From Muribaculaceae bacterium (lineage in GTDB: Bacteria; Bacteroidota; Bacteroidia; Bacteroidales; Muribaculaceae), in assembly GCA_009775195.1 (NCBI GenBank), contig VSPF01000100.1:1-11188 (forward strand): a stretch of 11,188 bases of DNA. Reading direction: 5' to 3'. Positions 1-7,384 of the stretch are shown one piece after another (within the stretch, counting starts at the first letter, position 1; each line of letters opens with the position of its first letter). The position numbers and the translations under genes were made by a program. The notes below the pieces were generated by a model. The model was not told the DNA's origin. It saw nothing but the letters and a program-made list of their open reading frames with translations, and did not search any database.

Positions 1-318
1 GGCCGCACACGGCGCGACAGCATAATAGCCACCATCCCCGTGGGATACGCCGACGGCATCAACCGACACCTCGGCAACGGCAACGCATCGTTTATTGTAA
101 AGGGCGTGTCATGCCCCACCATAGGCAATATCTGCATGGACCAGTGCATGATTGACGTAACCGACGTCTGCGTCGACAAACCGCGCGTAGGCGACCAGGT
201 AGAAATCTTCGGGCCCACGCAGCCTGTCGAAGTCCTTGCCGACGCCCTCGGCACCATACCCTACGAAATACTCACCTCTGTCAGCCCCCGCGTCAAACGC
301 ACCTATCTCCGCCGCTGA
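1..318 (+). CDS. alr: Alanine racemase, C-terminal part (5' end outside window)
   Basis: This is the C-terminal 105 residues of a PLP-dependent alanine racemase, which interconverts L- and D-alanine for peptidoglycan precursors in the cytoplasm. The frame is open from base 1 and stops with TGA at 316-318. The visible part is the C-terminal beta domain. It carries the VGYADG motif, whose Tyr is the second catalytic base of the family, then GNICMDQCMID, the Met-Asp motif that contacts substrate carboxylate, and it ends in the usual RVKRTY tail. In many Bacteroidales this domain is fused behind a MurF ligase. The missing N-terminus means the fused and stand-alone forms cannot be told apart here. 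The GC-rich codon use matches the sugar genes downstream and contrasts with the AT-rich block that follows. Confidence 0.95.
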   Translation, partial: GRTRRDSIIATIPVGYADGINRHLGNGNASFIVKGVSCPTIGNICMDQCMIDVTDVCVDKPRVGDQVEIFGPTQPVEVLADALGTIPYEILTSVSPRVKRTYLRR

Positions 319-333
319 TTTGCAAACAAAAGA

Positions 334-363
334 TTGACAACTAATAAAAAAATCGTAACTTTG
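334..363 (+). promoter_or_regulatory. Bacteroides-type promoter for the restriction-modification cassette
   Basis: A TTG (334-336) is separated by 19 bases from TAACTTTG (356-363), a full match to the Bacteroidetes -7 consensus TAnnTTTG. The expected transcript start lies about 20 bases before the ATG at 386, leaving a short leader with no obvious Shine-Dalgarno sequence. No terminator hairpin is visible between the racemase stop and this promoter, so read-through from alr is also possible. Confidence 0.75.
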
Positions 364-385
364 CCAATATAAAGACTCCCGGTTA

Positions 386-1198
386 ATGACAAGTACTGAC
401 AAAGACCTCGTTGAGTTATTCGTAAGCCCTCTTCGAGAATGTGCTGGCTACCAGCCCCATTTTGGCAACAACTCTAAAAAAGAAGGGTTCTCGCTATCCG
501 ATTTTTTAGAGCTTTATAATAGTGACCCATTTTACTCATGGATTGGGTTGGACTCACCATATCTCTACTCAGCACATAAAGCAGCCGGCAGTATGACATC
601 ATTATACCGTCAAATAGGGATAGGCTGTGAACGCCTTTTCCGCCAAATAATTTTTGAGCAGGCCCAGTATGATGATTATTCTTCAGCCCAATGGTCTTAT
701 GAAGCCACAACCAAATCAGGCAAAAGAAAAATTTTATCACTTGATGCCCGACTTGAGATTGCCGACATCAGAAATGCGGCGTTGAAGAAACGAACTATCG
801 AATGGGTAAAAAATTATCAGGAATATCTTGATATTGATGTTCGTGAATTAAAAGGCGTCGTCTTCGAAGTACGACAAGGCTATAAAAGCAAGGACAGCAA
901 GCGGCAGAATGCCGATTTAGATAATGCAACCGTGGCTTATTCTAAAAGCTATCTACCTGTCTTTACCGTTTTTTCGTCACAAATAGACACCGATATCGCG
1001 CTTAGATACCATAATGGCAAATGTGGTATTCTTGTTGGTAATATTGAGGGAAACTCTCTAACTTCGTTATTCCAATTTTGTAAAATCGTCTTAGATTTTG
1101 ACTTAGCCAAATTTTTTGAGCGTAATTCAGCTTTGATAAAAGAGGTCATACATTCAGTCTTAAAGGATTTATTTGATGTCAATGAAACAGCGAAGTGA
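386..1198 (+). CDS. Unrecognised protein, probable type II restriction endonuclease of the adjacent methyltransferase
   Basis: I do not recognise this 270-aa protein as a named family. The restriction role is inferred mainly from position: it directly precedes and overlaps by 23 bases a stand-alone amino-methyltransferase, and both share one promoter and AT-richer codon use than the flanking genes. It has no signal peptide or membrane segment, so it should be cytoplasmic. The most nuclease-like stretch is residues 149-178. There a D-I-D (149-151) precedes a hydrophobic strand ending FEVRQ (160-164), then a Lys/Arg/Asp-rich GYKSKDSKRQNAD segment. This resembles a PD-(D/E)XK core with E161 as the acidic residue, but the canonical Lys would be Arg or Gln, so the assignment is tentative. 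The C-terminus (222-265) is predicted mostly helical. Other accessory roles in the cassette are possible. Confidence 0.6.
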   Translation: MTSTDKDLVELFVSPLRECAGYQPHFGNNSKKEGFSLSDFLELYNSDPFYSWIGLDSPYLYSAHKAAGSMTSLYRQIGIGCERLFRQIIFEQAQYDDYSSAQWSYEATTKSGKRKILSLDARLEIADIRNAALKKRTIEWVKNYQEYLDIDVRELKGVVFEVRQGYKSKDSKRQNADLDNATVAYSKSYLPVFTVFSSQIDTDIALRYHNGKCGILVGNIEGNSLTSLFQFCKIVLDFDLAKFFERNSALIKEVIHSVLKDLFDVNETAK

Positions 1199-2417
1199 TT
1201 ATACCTTCAAATACAATAAAAAGCTCGGACGGCACGGATGGCTCAGGCTCACTCCGGCATATTCTGTCAAATTGGTCCAAGAACTACTCTCCAATAGAAA
1301 CCTATTTGAGGACAGGAACTTCGGCGGAGGTCTAATTTTAGACCCGTTTTGTGGCACGGCCACTACCGGGATAGTCGCAGCCGAGCTCGGGATGGAATGT
1401 ATTCTTTACGAAATAAATCCATTTTTAGCCTGGTTTGGGACTATCAAGTCATTAAATTTTAATAGTATTGAGTTGCACGATGCCTTTGAAAAGGTAACCA
1501 AAGACTTGGCACATATTACCTTTTCGGAACAATCTGCCAAAGATTGGATTCCGCCAATGAAGAATATTGAACGTTGGTGGAATCAGGAAACCATTATCGC
1601 GTTAGCAGTCATTAGGCGATACATAAGTTCGGAATGGGGAGAACCTGGCAAATATGGCGTAAAGAATCTGATATGGGTCGCATTTGCCAGACTTGTTATA
1701 GAGACTTCGGCCGCTGACTTTAATCATATCTCAGTATCTTTCAAGGACGATACACAAGATTTGACGAACAACGACATAATAATGTTATTTACCGAGATTC
1801 TATCTTCCATCGTCGAATCAGCAAAAGAAAGTATAAATGGCAAAGCTGAAATTATACTCGGCGACTCACGTTTTTTATCGGAAGATTCTGCCAAATTCGA
1901 CTTGGTTATTACATCTCCCCCATATCCTAACAGGATAAGTTATATTCGTGAATTACGTCCTTACATGTATTGGCTTGGATTTCTCGAGTCGGGCGAACAA
2001 GCCGGCGAACTTGACTGGAAAGCCATTGGTGGCACATGGGGTTCTGCAACAAGTAAACTCAGCACTTGGAAAGCTGTCAACGATAATCTCCCCTCTTGTC
2101 TTTTGGAAAGTTGCAGACAAATTGAGGCTGCCGACGGTAAAAATGGAAAAACGATGTCGCAATATGTCCTTAAATTTTTTGACGATATGTTTATTCATTT
2201 GTCTAATCTGAGAAAACGCCTAAACGACGGGGCGGAAATCCACTACATTTTGGGCAATTCCTCTTTTTACGGAAACTTTGTGGATACTGACAATATAATC
2301 AAAGAAATGCTTTACACCCTGGAGTATTCAAGTGTAAATTCCCAAATCATAAGGAAAAGAAATTGTAACAAGGGGCTTTTTGAATATCATATTACAGCCC
2401 GATGGCACAACGTTTAA
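1176..2417 (+). CDS. DNA amino-methyltransferase (probable N4-cytosine type), type II restriction-modification
   Basis: This 413-aa S-adenosylmethionine-dependent DNA methyltransferase should protect host DNA at the site cut by its partner. Motif I is DPFCGTATTG (56-65), with the motif II acidic residue E79 following. The catalytic motif IV is TSPPY (246-250). A Ser/Thr before PPY favours N4-cytosine over N6-adenine methylation, but this is not decisive. An N-terminal HGWLRLTPAYS segment (20-30) looks like motif X ahead of motif I. About 180 residues separate motifs I and IV, which may hold the target-recognition region. The ATG at 1176 was chosen because AAAGGA (1162-1167) lies 8 bases upstream; TTG at 1173 and ATG at 1182 are alternatives. 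It overlaps the putative endonuclease gene by 23 bases and ends three bases before the Wzi gene. No control (C) protein gene is seen. Confidence 0.9.
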   Translation: MSMKQRSDYTFKYNKKLGRHGWLRLTPAYSVKLVQELLSNRNLFEDRNFGGGLILDPFCGTATTGIVAAELGMECILYEINPFLAWFGTIKSLNFNSIELHDAFEKVTKDLAHITFSEQSAKDWIPPMKNIERWWNQETIIALAVIRRYISSEWGEPGKYGVKNLIWVAFARLVIETSAADFNHISVSFKDDTQDLTNNDIIMLFTEILSSIVESAKESINGKAEIILGDSRFLSEDSAKFDLVITSPPYPNRISYIRELRPYMYWLGFLESGEQAGELDWKAIGGTWGSATSKLSTWKAVNDNLPSCLLESCRQIEAADGKNGKTMSQYVLKFFDDMFIHLSNLRKRLNDGAEIHYILGNSSFYGNFVDTDNIIKEMLYTLEYSSVNSQIIRKRNCNKGLFEYHITARWHNV

Positions 2418-2420
2418 GAT

Positions 2421-3959
2421 ATGGACATAAGACTGAAAACGAAAATATTATCAGCCATACTGCTGGCGGTGGCCGGAGTTGCGGCTTCTGCCCGGGAAGG
2501 GGTTTCGTTGGAGTACGAGGCCTCGGTGCTGGCTAATTGGTCGACGGGTGACCTTGCGCCATATATGCTCGGGTCGTGGCGATATGGGCGCGTGACCGGA
2601 GCCTCGGGAATATGGCAGGACGGCAGGCTCGAAAAGCGCATGAGTCTCGACACCCGTTTTTCGTGGGGTGCCGGGGTAGAATATATCGCCGGATATGGCA
2701 CAGCCGCACCATATGCGCTCTACGACGAAGCGACAAATTCGTGGGGCGAACGTCACAACCGCCAGGCTCCCCTGAGGCTGCACCAGCTCTACGGCGAGGT
2801 GAAATATCGCGGCGTGTACCTCCTTGCCGGAATGAAGGAACGGCACTCGGGCATCGTGGACGACGCCTTGTCGTCGGGCGACCTGACGCGCAGCAACAAT
2901 GCCCGGCCCATACCTGGCGTCGCCGCCGGCTTTGTCGATTTCCAGGATATACCGCTGACCAACGGCTGGGTACAGATTGACGGCGAAATCATGTACGGGC
3001 GCCTGTTCGACGGCTCTCTGCGTGAAAAGACATTCAACTACTACACCGGCGTTTTCACCGACAAGATGTGCTACACCTACAAACGCTGCTATTTCCGCAC
3101 CAAGCCGTCGCAGCCCCTGTCGGTGACGGTGGGTATGCAGACAGGCGCGTTTTTCGGCGGCACGACACAAAAATACCGCAAGGGCAAGTTTATAGAGACG
3201 ATAGAACGAGGTTTCCAGATACGCGACTTGTGGGATATGTTCTTCCCCACCGAGGGCGGCGAGGATTACTACAAGGGCGGTTCGCTCGGGTCGTGGGACT
3301 TCAAGGCGCGCTATGCCTTTGCCAACGGTTCCGAACTGACGGCCTACTTCGAATGGCCGTGGGAAGACGGCTCGGGCATAGGGCGCATGAACGGTTTCGA
3401 CGGCGTATGGGGCCTGCAATACAACTTTGCCAAGAGCGGGCCCGTCAACAAGGTCGTGGTCGAATACCTCGATTTCACCAACCAGTCAGGGCCTATACAC
3501 TGGAGCCCCGACGACAGCCCCGGCACCACCATCACCGACAAGGCGACAGGTGCCGACGACTACTACAACAACGCATACTACGGCCCGTACACCAACTACG
3601 GCATGAGTATAGGCACACCGTTCCTGGTATCGCCCCTCTATAACCGCAACGGCTACCCTCAGTATCTCCACACGCGGGCACGGGGCTTCCACGCCGCCGT
3701 CAGCGGCAATGTCACCCCTCAATGGGAGTATACCGCCAAGGTGAGCTACCAGCGCGCCGGCGGTACCGGGTGGACCCCGGCACGCCGCATCAGCGACACG
3801 TCGGCCCTTGTCTCGGCCAGGTGGACGCCGCAGGGCAGGCTGAGTGGGCTGTCGCTGACTGCCGAGGCTGCCTTCGACGCCGGCAAGCTGCGAGGCAACA
3901 ATTTCGGCGCGATGGTGGGGGTTTCGTATAAAGGCAATTTTACCTTCGGCAAGAAATGA
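2421..3959 (+). CDS. Capsule assembly Wzi-family outer-membrane protein
   Basis: This 512-aa protein resembles the Bacteroidetes branch of the Wzi capsule-assembly family (Cap_assemb_Wzi), outer-membrane beta-barrels thought to help organise surface polysaccharide. A signal peptide is clear: basic N-terminus, hydrophobic 9-21, AlaSerAla cleavage site about 22-24. The mature start follows the family pattern (SLEYEASVLANWSTGDLAPY). The rest alternates short amphipathic strands rich in Tyr, Trp and Gly, as in a barrel, with the final strand ending in a Phe-containing segment (KGNFTFGKK). The length suits the family. It begins only three bases after the methyltransferase stop with no visible promoter or ribosome-binding site, and its stop overlaps the next ATG by four bases (ATGA). 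Its GC-rich codons match the downstream sugar genes, not the restriction-modification genes. Confidence 0.88.
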   Translation: MDIRLKTKILSAILLAVAGVAASAREGVSLEYEASVLANWSTGDLAPYMLGSWRYGRVTGASGIWQDGRLEKRMSLDTRFSWGAGVEYIAGYGTAAPYALYDEATNSWGERHNRQAPLRLHQLYGEVKYRGVYLLAGMKERHSGIVDDALSSGDLTRSNNARPIPGVAAGFVDFQDIPLTNGWVQIDGEIMYGRLFDGSLREKTFNYYTGVFTDKMCYTYKRCYFRTKPSQPLSVTVGMQTGAFFGGTTQKYRKGKFIETIERGFQIRDLWDMFFPTEGGEDYYKGGSLGSWDFKARYAFANGSELTAYFEWPWEDGSGIGRMNGFDGVWGLQYNFAKSGPVNKVVVEYLDFTNQSGPIHWSPDDSPGTTITDKATGADDYYNNAYYGPYTNYGMSIGTPFLVSPLYNRNGYPQYLHTRARGFHAAVSGNVTPQWEYTAKVSYQRAGGTGWTPARRISDTSALVSARWTPQGRLSGLSLTAEAAFDAGKLRGNNFGAMVGVSYKGNFTFGKK

Positions 3960-4414
3960 AAGCAAAAATCTACATACCGGCATTACTGCTCACGCTCGTA
4001 CTGCTCTCGGGGTGCACGCAGAACAACGGCCATATAGGCAAACTCTTCGGCGCATGGCTCATGACCGAGATGAGCGTCGACGGCACGCCCAAGGAGTTCG
4101 ACCCGGGGGCATATACCTCGGTCGCATTTCAAAGCGGCATAGTCCGTTTCGACTACCATGCCGACGAGCTGATATATATAGAGCGCGTAGGCACCTGGCA
4201 GCGCATAGACGACAACATGCGTCTCGACTTTACGCACGGCGACGACACCTACGCGCCGGGGACTGGCACGTACCAGGCTCCCGAATGGCTCGACATGCCG
4301 GCAAAAACGACTATCGACGTGACTATAACCCAACTGAGTTCCGGGCGTATGACATGGGTATACACCGACCCCCGGGGCAAAGTGATAACATATAAATTCG
4401 AACGCACATGGTAA
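3956..4414 (+). CDS. Lipocalin-like lipoprotein
   Basis: This is a 152-aa predicted lipoprotein. A lysine-containing N-terminus and hydrophobic stretch (5-17) end in the lipobox LSGC with Cys20 as lipidation site, so the mature protein should be membrane-anchored outside the cytoplasm. After a short linker comes a GAW motif (32-34) and a series of short beta strands ending in VITYKFERTW. This resembles the small lipocalin-like or calycin domains common in Bacteroidetes lipoproteins. No catalytic residues are recognisable and the ligand is unknown. The gene overlaps the Wzi gene by four bases and the dehydratase gene by seven (ATGGTAA), so it belongs to the same unit and may assist surface-glycan export or assembly. 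The lipoprotein call is firm; the fold is an inference. Confidence 0.8.
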   Translation: MKAKIYIPALLLTLVLLSGCTQNNGHIGKLFGAWLMTEMSVDGTPKEFDPGAYTSVAFQSGIVRFDYHADELIYIERVGTWQRIDDNMRLDFTHGDDTYAPGTGTYQAPEWLDMPAKTTIDVTITQLSSGRMTWVYTDPRGKVITYKFERTW

Positions 4415-5397
4415 CAGAACAACAAGTGCTTGTCACCGGCGCCGACGGCTTTATCGGCTCACACCTTACCGAGGCACTTCTCGACAAAGGGTATAAGGTA
4501 AGGGCCCTGGCACAATACAATAGTTTCAACAACTGGGGCTGGCTCGAGGACCTTGCTCCGCGCCACGACCTCGAGATAGTCTGCGGCGACGTGCGCGACC
4601 CCGACTTCTGCCGTGAGTTATGCCGTGGCATCGACACCGTCTACCACCTTGCCGCCCTCATAGCCATACCATACAGCTATTCGGCACCCGACAGCTATGT
4701 CGACACCAATATAAAAGGTACGCTCAACATGTGCCAGGCAGCGCGCGATGCCTCCTGCAGCCGCATAGTCGTCACCTCGACCAGCGAGGTCTACGGAACG
4801 GCGCGATACGTACCGATTGACGAAAAGCATCCGCGCCAGCCGCAGTCGCCCTACTCGGCCACTAAAATCGGGGCCGATGCAATCGCGCAGAGCTTCTACA
4901 ACGCCTTCGACCTGCCGGTAGTCACCGCCCGGCCCTTCAACACCTATGGCCCGCGACAAAGCGCACGCGCAATCATACCCACGATTATCACCCAGATAGC
5001 ATCGGGCCGCGACAAGATACACCTCGGCGACCTAACGCCGACACGCGACTTCAACTTCGTGACCGACACCGCCGCCGGCTTCATCGCCCTCGGCGAAGCC
5101 CCGGGCATCGAAGGGCGCGACATCAATATCGCCACAGGGCGAGAGGTATCTATGGCCGAGACCCTGGCCACCATAGCACGGCTGATGGGCCGCGAGGTAG
5201 AGGAAGTCATAGACCCCGAACGCCTGCGCCCGGCCAAAAGCGAGGTCAACCGCCTATGCGGCGACAACACACTTATAACCACCCTCACCGACTGGCGCCC
5301 GGCGCACACACTCGAACAGGGCTTGCAAGAGACCATCGACTGGTTTGTAAAGCCAGAAAACCTTGCCAAATACAAAATCGATATCTACAACCGATGA
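4408..5397 (+). CDS. legB: LegB-type NAD-dependent sugar-nucleotide 4,6-dehydratase
   Basis: This 329-aa extended short-chain dehydrogenase/reductase probably makes a 4-keto-6-deoxy sugar nucleotide. In characterised legionaminic acid pathways, LegB acts on GDP-GlcNAc. The N-terminal NAD-binding glycine motif is GADGFIG (11-17). Catalytic residues visible are TSTSE (123-127) and the YxxxK pair Y149/K153 in SPYSATK. The early QYNSFNNWGWLE stretch (36-47) is characteristic of LegB-like dehydratases rather than RmlB or Gmd. RPFNTYGPRQ and the DLTPTRDFNFVTD region are the usual substrate-side motifs. Its position two genes before a NeuB-type synthase supports a nonulosonic acid role. The start overlaps the lipoprotein gene by seven bases and the stop overlaps the next ATG (ATGA). 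The exact nucleotide carrier cannot be read from sequence. Confidence 0.87.
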   Translation: MVTEQQVLVTGADGFIGSHLTEALLDKGYKVRALAQYNSFNNWGWLEDLAPRHDLEIVCGDVRDPDFCRELCRGIDTVYHLAALIAIPYSYSAPDSYVDTNIKGTLNMCQAARDASCSRIVVTSTSEVYGTARYVPIDEKHPRQPQSPYSATKIGADAIAQSFYNAFDLPVVTARPFNTYGPRQSARAIIPTIITQIASGRDKIHLGDLTPTRDFNFVTDTAAGFIALGEAPGIEGRDINIATGREVSMAETLATIARLMGREVEEVIDPERLRPAKSEVNRLCGDNTLITTLTDWRPAHTLEQGLQETIDWFVKPENLAKYKIDIYNR

Positions 5398-6374
5398 GCA
5401 CACTCAGACACGACGGCCGCATAAGCCTCCTCTTTCTCGGCGGAGCCAAGCGCGTGACGATGGCCCGTATGTTCAAGGCTGCCGCCGCACAGCGCGGTCT
5501 CGACTGCGCCATACATGCCTACGAGCTCGACGCGCACTCGGCCATAGCCGCCGAGGGCGACGTAACCGAGGGGCTGCGCTGGAGCGACCCGGCCATACTT
5601 GCCGACCTCGACCGCTTAGTCGAAGGACACGGCATAGACATCATCATACCCTTTGTCGACAGCGCCGTTGGTGTCGCCGCCGACTTTGCCGCCTCCAACG
5701 CCACAAGCGACGTTTTCGCACCCGTCAGCAGCCGCCAACAGGCCGACTGCATGTTCGACAAAATCGCTGCGGCCGAGCTCTTCGAGCGTCACGGCCTGCC
5801 CATCCCCCCCACATGGCGGCAGGGCGCACCCTGCGGACACCTGATAGCAAAGCCCCGTTTTGGCTCGGCTTCTAAAGGCTTGGAAAATATCGACAGCCTG
5901 CGCGACCTCTACCGCATAATTGGTGCCGGGCACGACAAATACCTAATCCAACAACGCTTCGACAACCGCGAGGAAATCACCGTCGACTGCTACGTGGGCA
6001 TGCGCAGCGGCCAAATCGCCGCCGTCAGTCCGCGACTGCGCGGCGAGGTGTCGGGCGGCGAGGTAGTGAGGACCGAGACCTTGGCCGATGCCGAAATCGA
6101 CACCCTGGTGCGCCGCACACTCGTTGCTACCGGCCTTCGCGGCGCCGTGACTGTGCAGTTGCTCCGCGACCTCGACACAGGCCATCTCATGATTATGGAA
6201 ATCAATCCACGCCTCGGCGGCGGTGCCGTAGCGTCGGTACACGCCGGTGTCGACCTGCCCGGGCTGATTATTGCCGATTGTCTTGGCGAGGCACTGCCGG
6301 TGCAACACGCCACCCCGGGTGTAGAGACCGTGCGCTACCTCGCCGACGTGGTATTTTATCCCGAACAAAAATGA
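5394..6374 (+). CDS. ATP-grasp domain protein, carbamoyl-phosphate-synthase-like
   Basis: This 326-aa cytoplasmic enzyme has the ATP-grasp layout of short carbamoyl-phosphate-synthase-large-subunit-like ligases. Residues about 9-110 form a Rossmann-like pre-ATP-grasp domain (LLFLGGAKRVTMARMF, then IIPFVDSAV). The nucleotide-binding Lys is K153 in AKPRFGSASKG, the hinge is YLIQQ (183-187), and the metal-binding motif is MEINPRLGGG (268-277), with E269 and N271. Such enzymes join a carboxylate to an amine or similar nucleophile through an acyl-phosphate. The substrate here is unknown. Its position between legB and neuB, with ATGA overlaps on both sides, suggests it modifies the nonulosonic acid or a precursor, for example by adding an amino acid or acyl group. 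The ATG at 5394 was chosen for the overlap with the legB stop; the frame is open further upstream, but that part is antisense-like shadow within legB. Confidence 0.85.
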   Translation: MSTLRHDGRISLLFLGGAKRVTMARMFKAAAAQRGLDCAIHAYELDAHSAIAAEGDVTEGLRWSDPAILADLDRLVEGHGIDIIIPFVDSAVGVAADFAASNATSDVFAPVSSRQQADCMFDKIAAAELFERHGLPIPPTWRQGAPCGHLIAKPRFGSASKGLENIDSLRDLYRIIGAGHDKYLIQQRFDNREEITVDCYVGMRSGQIAAVSPRLRGEVSGGEVVRTETLADAEIDTLVRRTLVATGLRGAVTVQLLRDLDTGHLMIMEINPRLGGGAVASVHAGVDLPGLIIADCLGEALPVQHATPGVETVRYLADVVFYPEQK

Positions 6375-7384
6375 ACGCTGACAAAGTAATAATAATCGCC
6401 GAGGCCGGCGTCAACCACAACGGCGACCTCGACATGGCGCGCCGCATGGTCGCCGAGGCCCGCAAGGCCGGGGCCGACTATGTAAAGTTCCAGACCGCCG
6501 TGCCCGAGCTCGTCATCTCGACATACGCCCCCAAGGCGGAATACCAGAAAGAAACCACAGGGTCGGGGCAGAGCCAGCTCGAAATGTGCAAGGCCATACA
6601 CCTGCCCCTCAGTGACTATGCCGGGCTTGCAGAGCTTTGCCGCCGAGAAGGCATCGGCTTTATGAGCACGCCCTTCGACCTGACATCAATCGACTGCCTG
6701 GCCGAAATCGGCATGGATTATTGGAAAATACCCTCGGGCGAAATAACCAACCTGCCCTATCTGCGCAAAATCGGTGCCCTCGGGGCAAAAATCATCATGT
6801 CGACAGGCATGGCAAGCCTTGCCGAGGTAGAGGATGCCGTAAACATACTCGAAAAAGCCGGCACTCCGCGCAGCCGGATATGGCTGCTACATTGCACTAC
6901 CCAGTACCCTGCCCCCTACGAGTCGGTCAACCTACGCGCCATGGATGCCCTTGCCACACTCGGATGCGCCGGCGTAGGCTACAGCGACCATACCGTGGGC
7001 ACCGACATCGCCATGGCCGCTGTCGCGCGAGGGGCGCGAATCGTCGAGAAACACTTTACCCTCGACCGCAACCTCCCCGGCCCCGACCATCGAGCCAGCC
7101 TCGAACCGTGGCAGCTTGCCGAACTCGTCAGTGCCATTCGGCGTACCGAGGCGGCCCTCGGCGACGGTGTAAAGGAAGCCGCCGATGCCGAACGGCCCAA
7201 TATCGACATTGCCCGCAAGAGCATCGTGGCCATACGCCCGATTACCAAAGGAGAACCTTTTACAGAAGATAATATTTATTGCAAGCGTCCCGGCGGCGGC
7301 ATATCGCCCATGCGATGGGATGAGGTTATAGGGCGCCCGGCACCACGCGATTTTGCCCCCGATGAATTAATCACGCTCGACTAA
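6371..7384 (+). CDS. neuB: NeuB/LegI-type nonulosonic acid synthase
   Basis: This 337-aa enzyme condenses phosphoenolpyruvate with a six-carbon N-acyl amino sugar to form a sialic-acid-like nine-carbon sugar. The product is Neu5Ac if the acceptor is ManNAc, or legionaminic acid if it is the 2,4-diacetamido-trideoxy sugar. The TIM-barrel domain spans about 1-265 and shows AEAGVNHNG (10-18), KFQT, KIPSGEITN (119-127), HCTTQYPAP (174-182), and the metal-ligand histidines H207 (SDHT) and H240 (PGPDH). The C-terminal SAF (antifreeze-like) domain covers about 278-337 and completes the usual length. LegB upstream makes a legionaminic-type product more likely than plain Neu5Ac. The start overlaps the ATP-grasp stop (ATGA). 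The stop overlaps the convergent LysR stop by four bases. Confidence 0.93.
   Translation: MNADKVIIIAEAGVNHNGDLDMARRMVAEARKAGADYVKFQTAVPELVISTYAPKAEYQKETTGSGQSQLEMCKAIHLPLSDYAGLAELCRREGIGFMSTPFDLTSIDCLAEIGMDYWKIPSGEITNLPYLRKIGALGAKIIMSTGMASLAEVEDAVNILEKAGTPRSRIWLLHCTTQYPAPYESVNLRAMDALATLGCAGVGYSDHTVGTDIAMAAVARGARIVEKHFTLDRNLPGPDHRASLEPWQLAELVSAIRRTEAALGDGVKEAADAERPNIDIARKSIVAIRPITKGEPFTEDNIYCKRPGGGISPMRWDEVIGRPAPRDFAPDELITLD

Noticed and set aside
1948..2211. Short frames on both strands inside the methyltransferase gene
   Set aside because: They lie within the motif IV region of the well-supported methyltransferase and show no independent start signals.
319..2420. Transposon or integron carrying the restriction-modification genes
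   Set aside because: No transposase, integrase, terminal inverted repeat or flanking direct repeat could be found around the block; only the base composition suggests transfer.
2451..3419. Long minus-strand open frame (322 codons) across the Wzi-type gene
   Set aside because: The plus-strand gene has a signal peptide and family pattern. The antisense frame is a by-product of GC-rich codons and has no recognisable domains or start context.
5256..5393. 46-residue N-terminal extension of the ATP-grasp protein
   Set aside because: The extension is Arg/His-rich shadow coding inside legB. The ATG at 5394 overlapping the legB stop matches the other operon junctions.
5363..5875. 170-codon plus-strand frame in the ATP-grasp gene
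   Set aside because: Extremely Arg-rich shadow of the true frame, with no domain.
6278..6370. 31-residue N-terminal extension of NeuB
   Set aside because: It lies inside the ATP-grasp gene and is Arg-rich. NeuB proteins normally begin a few residues before the AEAGVNHNG motif, as with ATG 6371.
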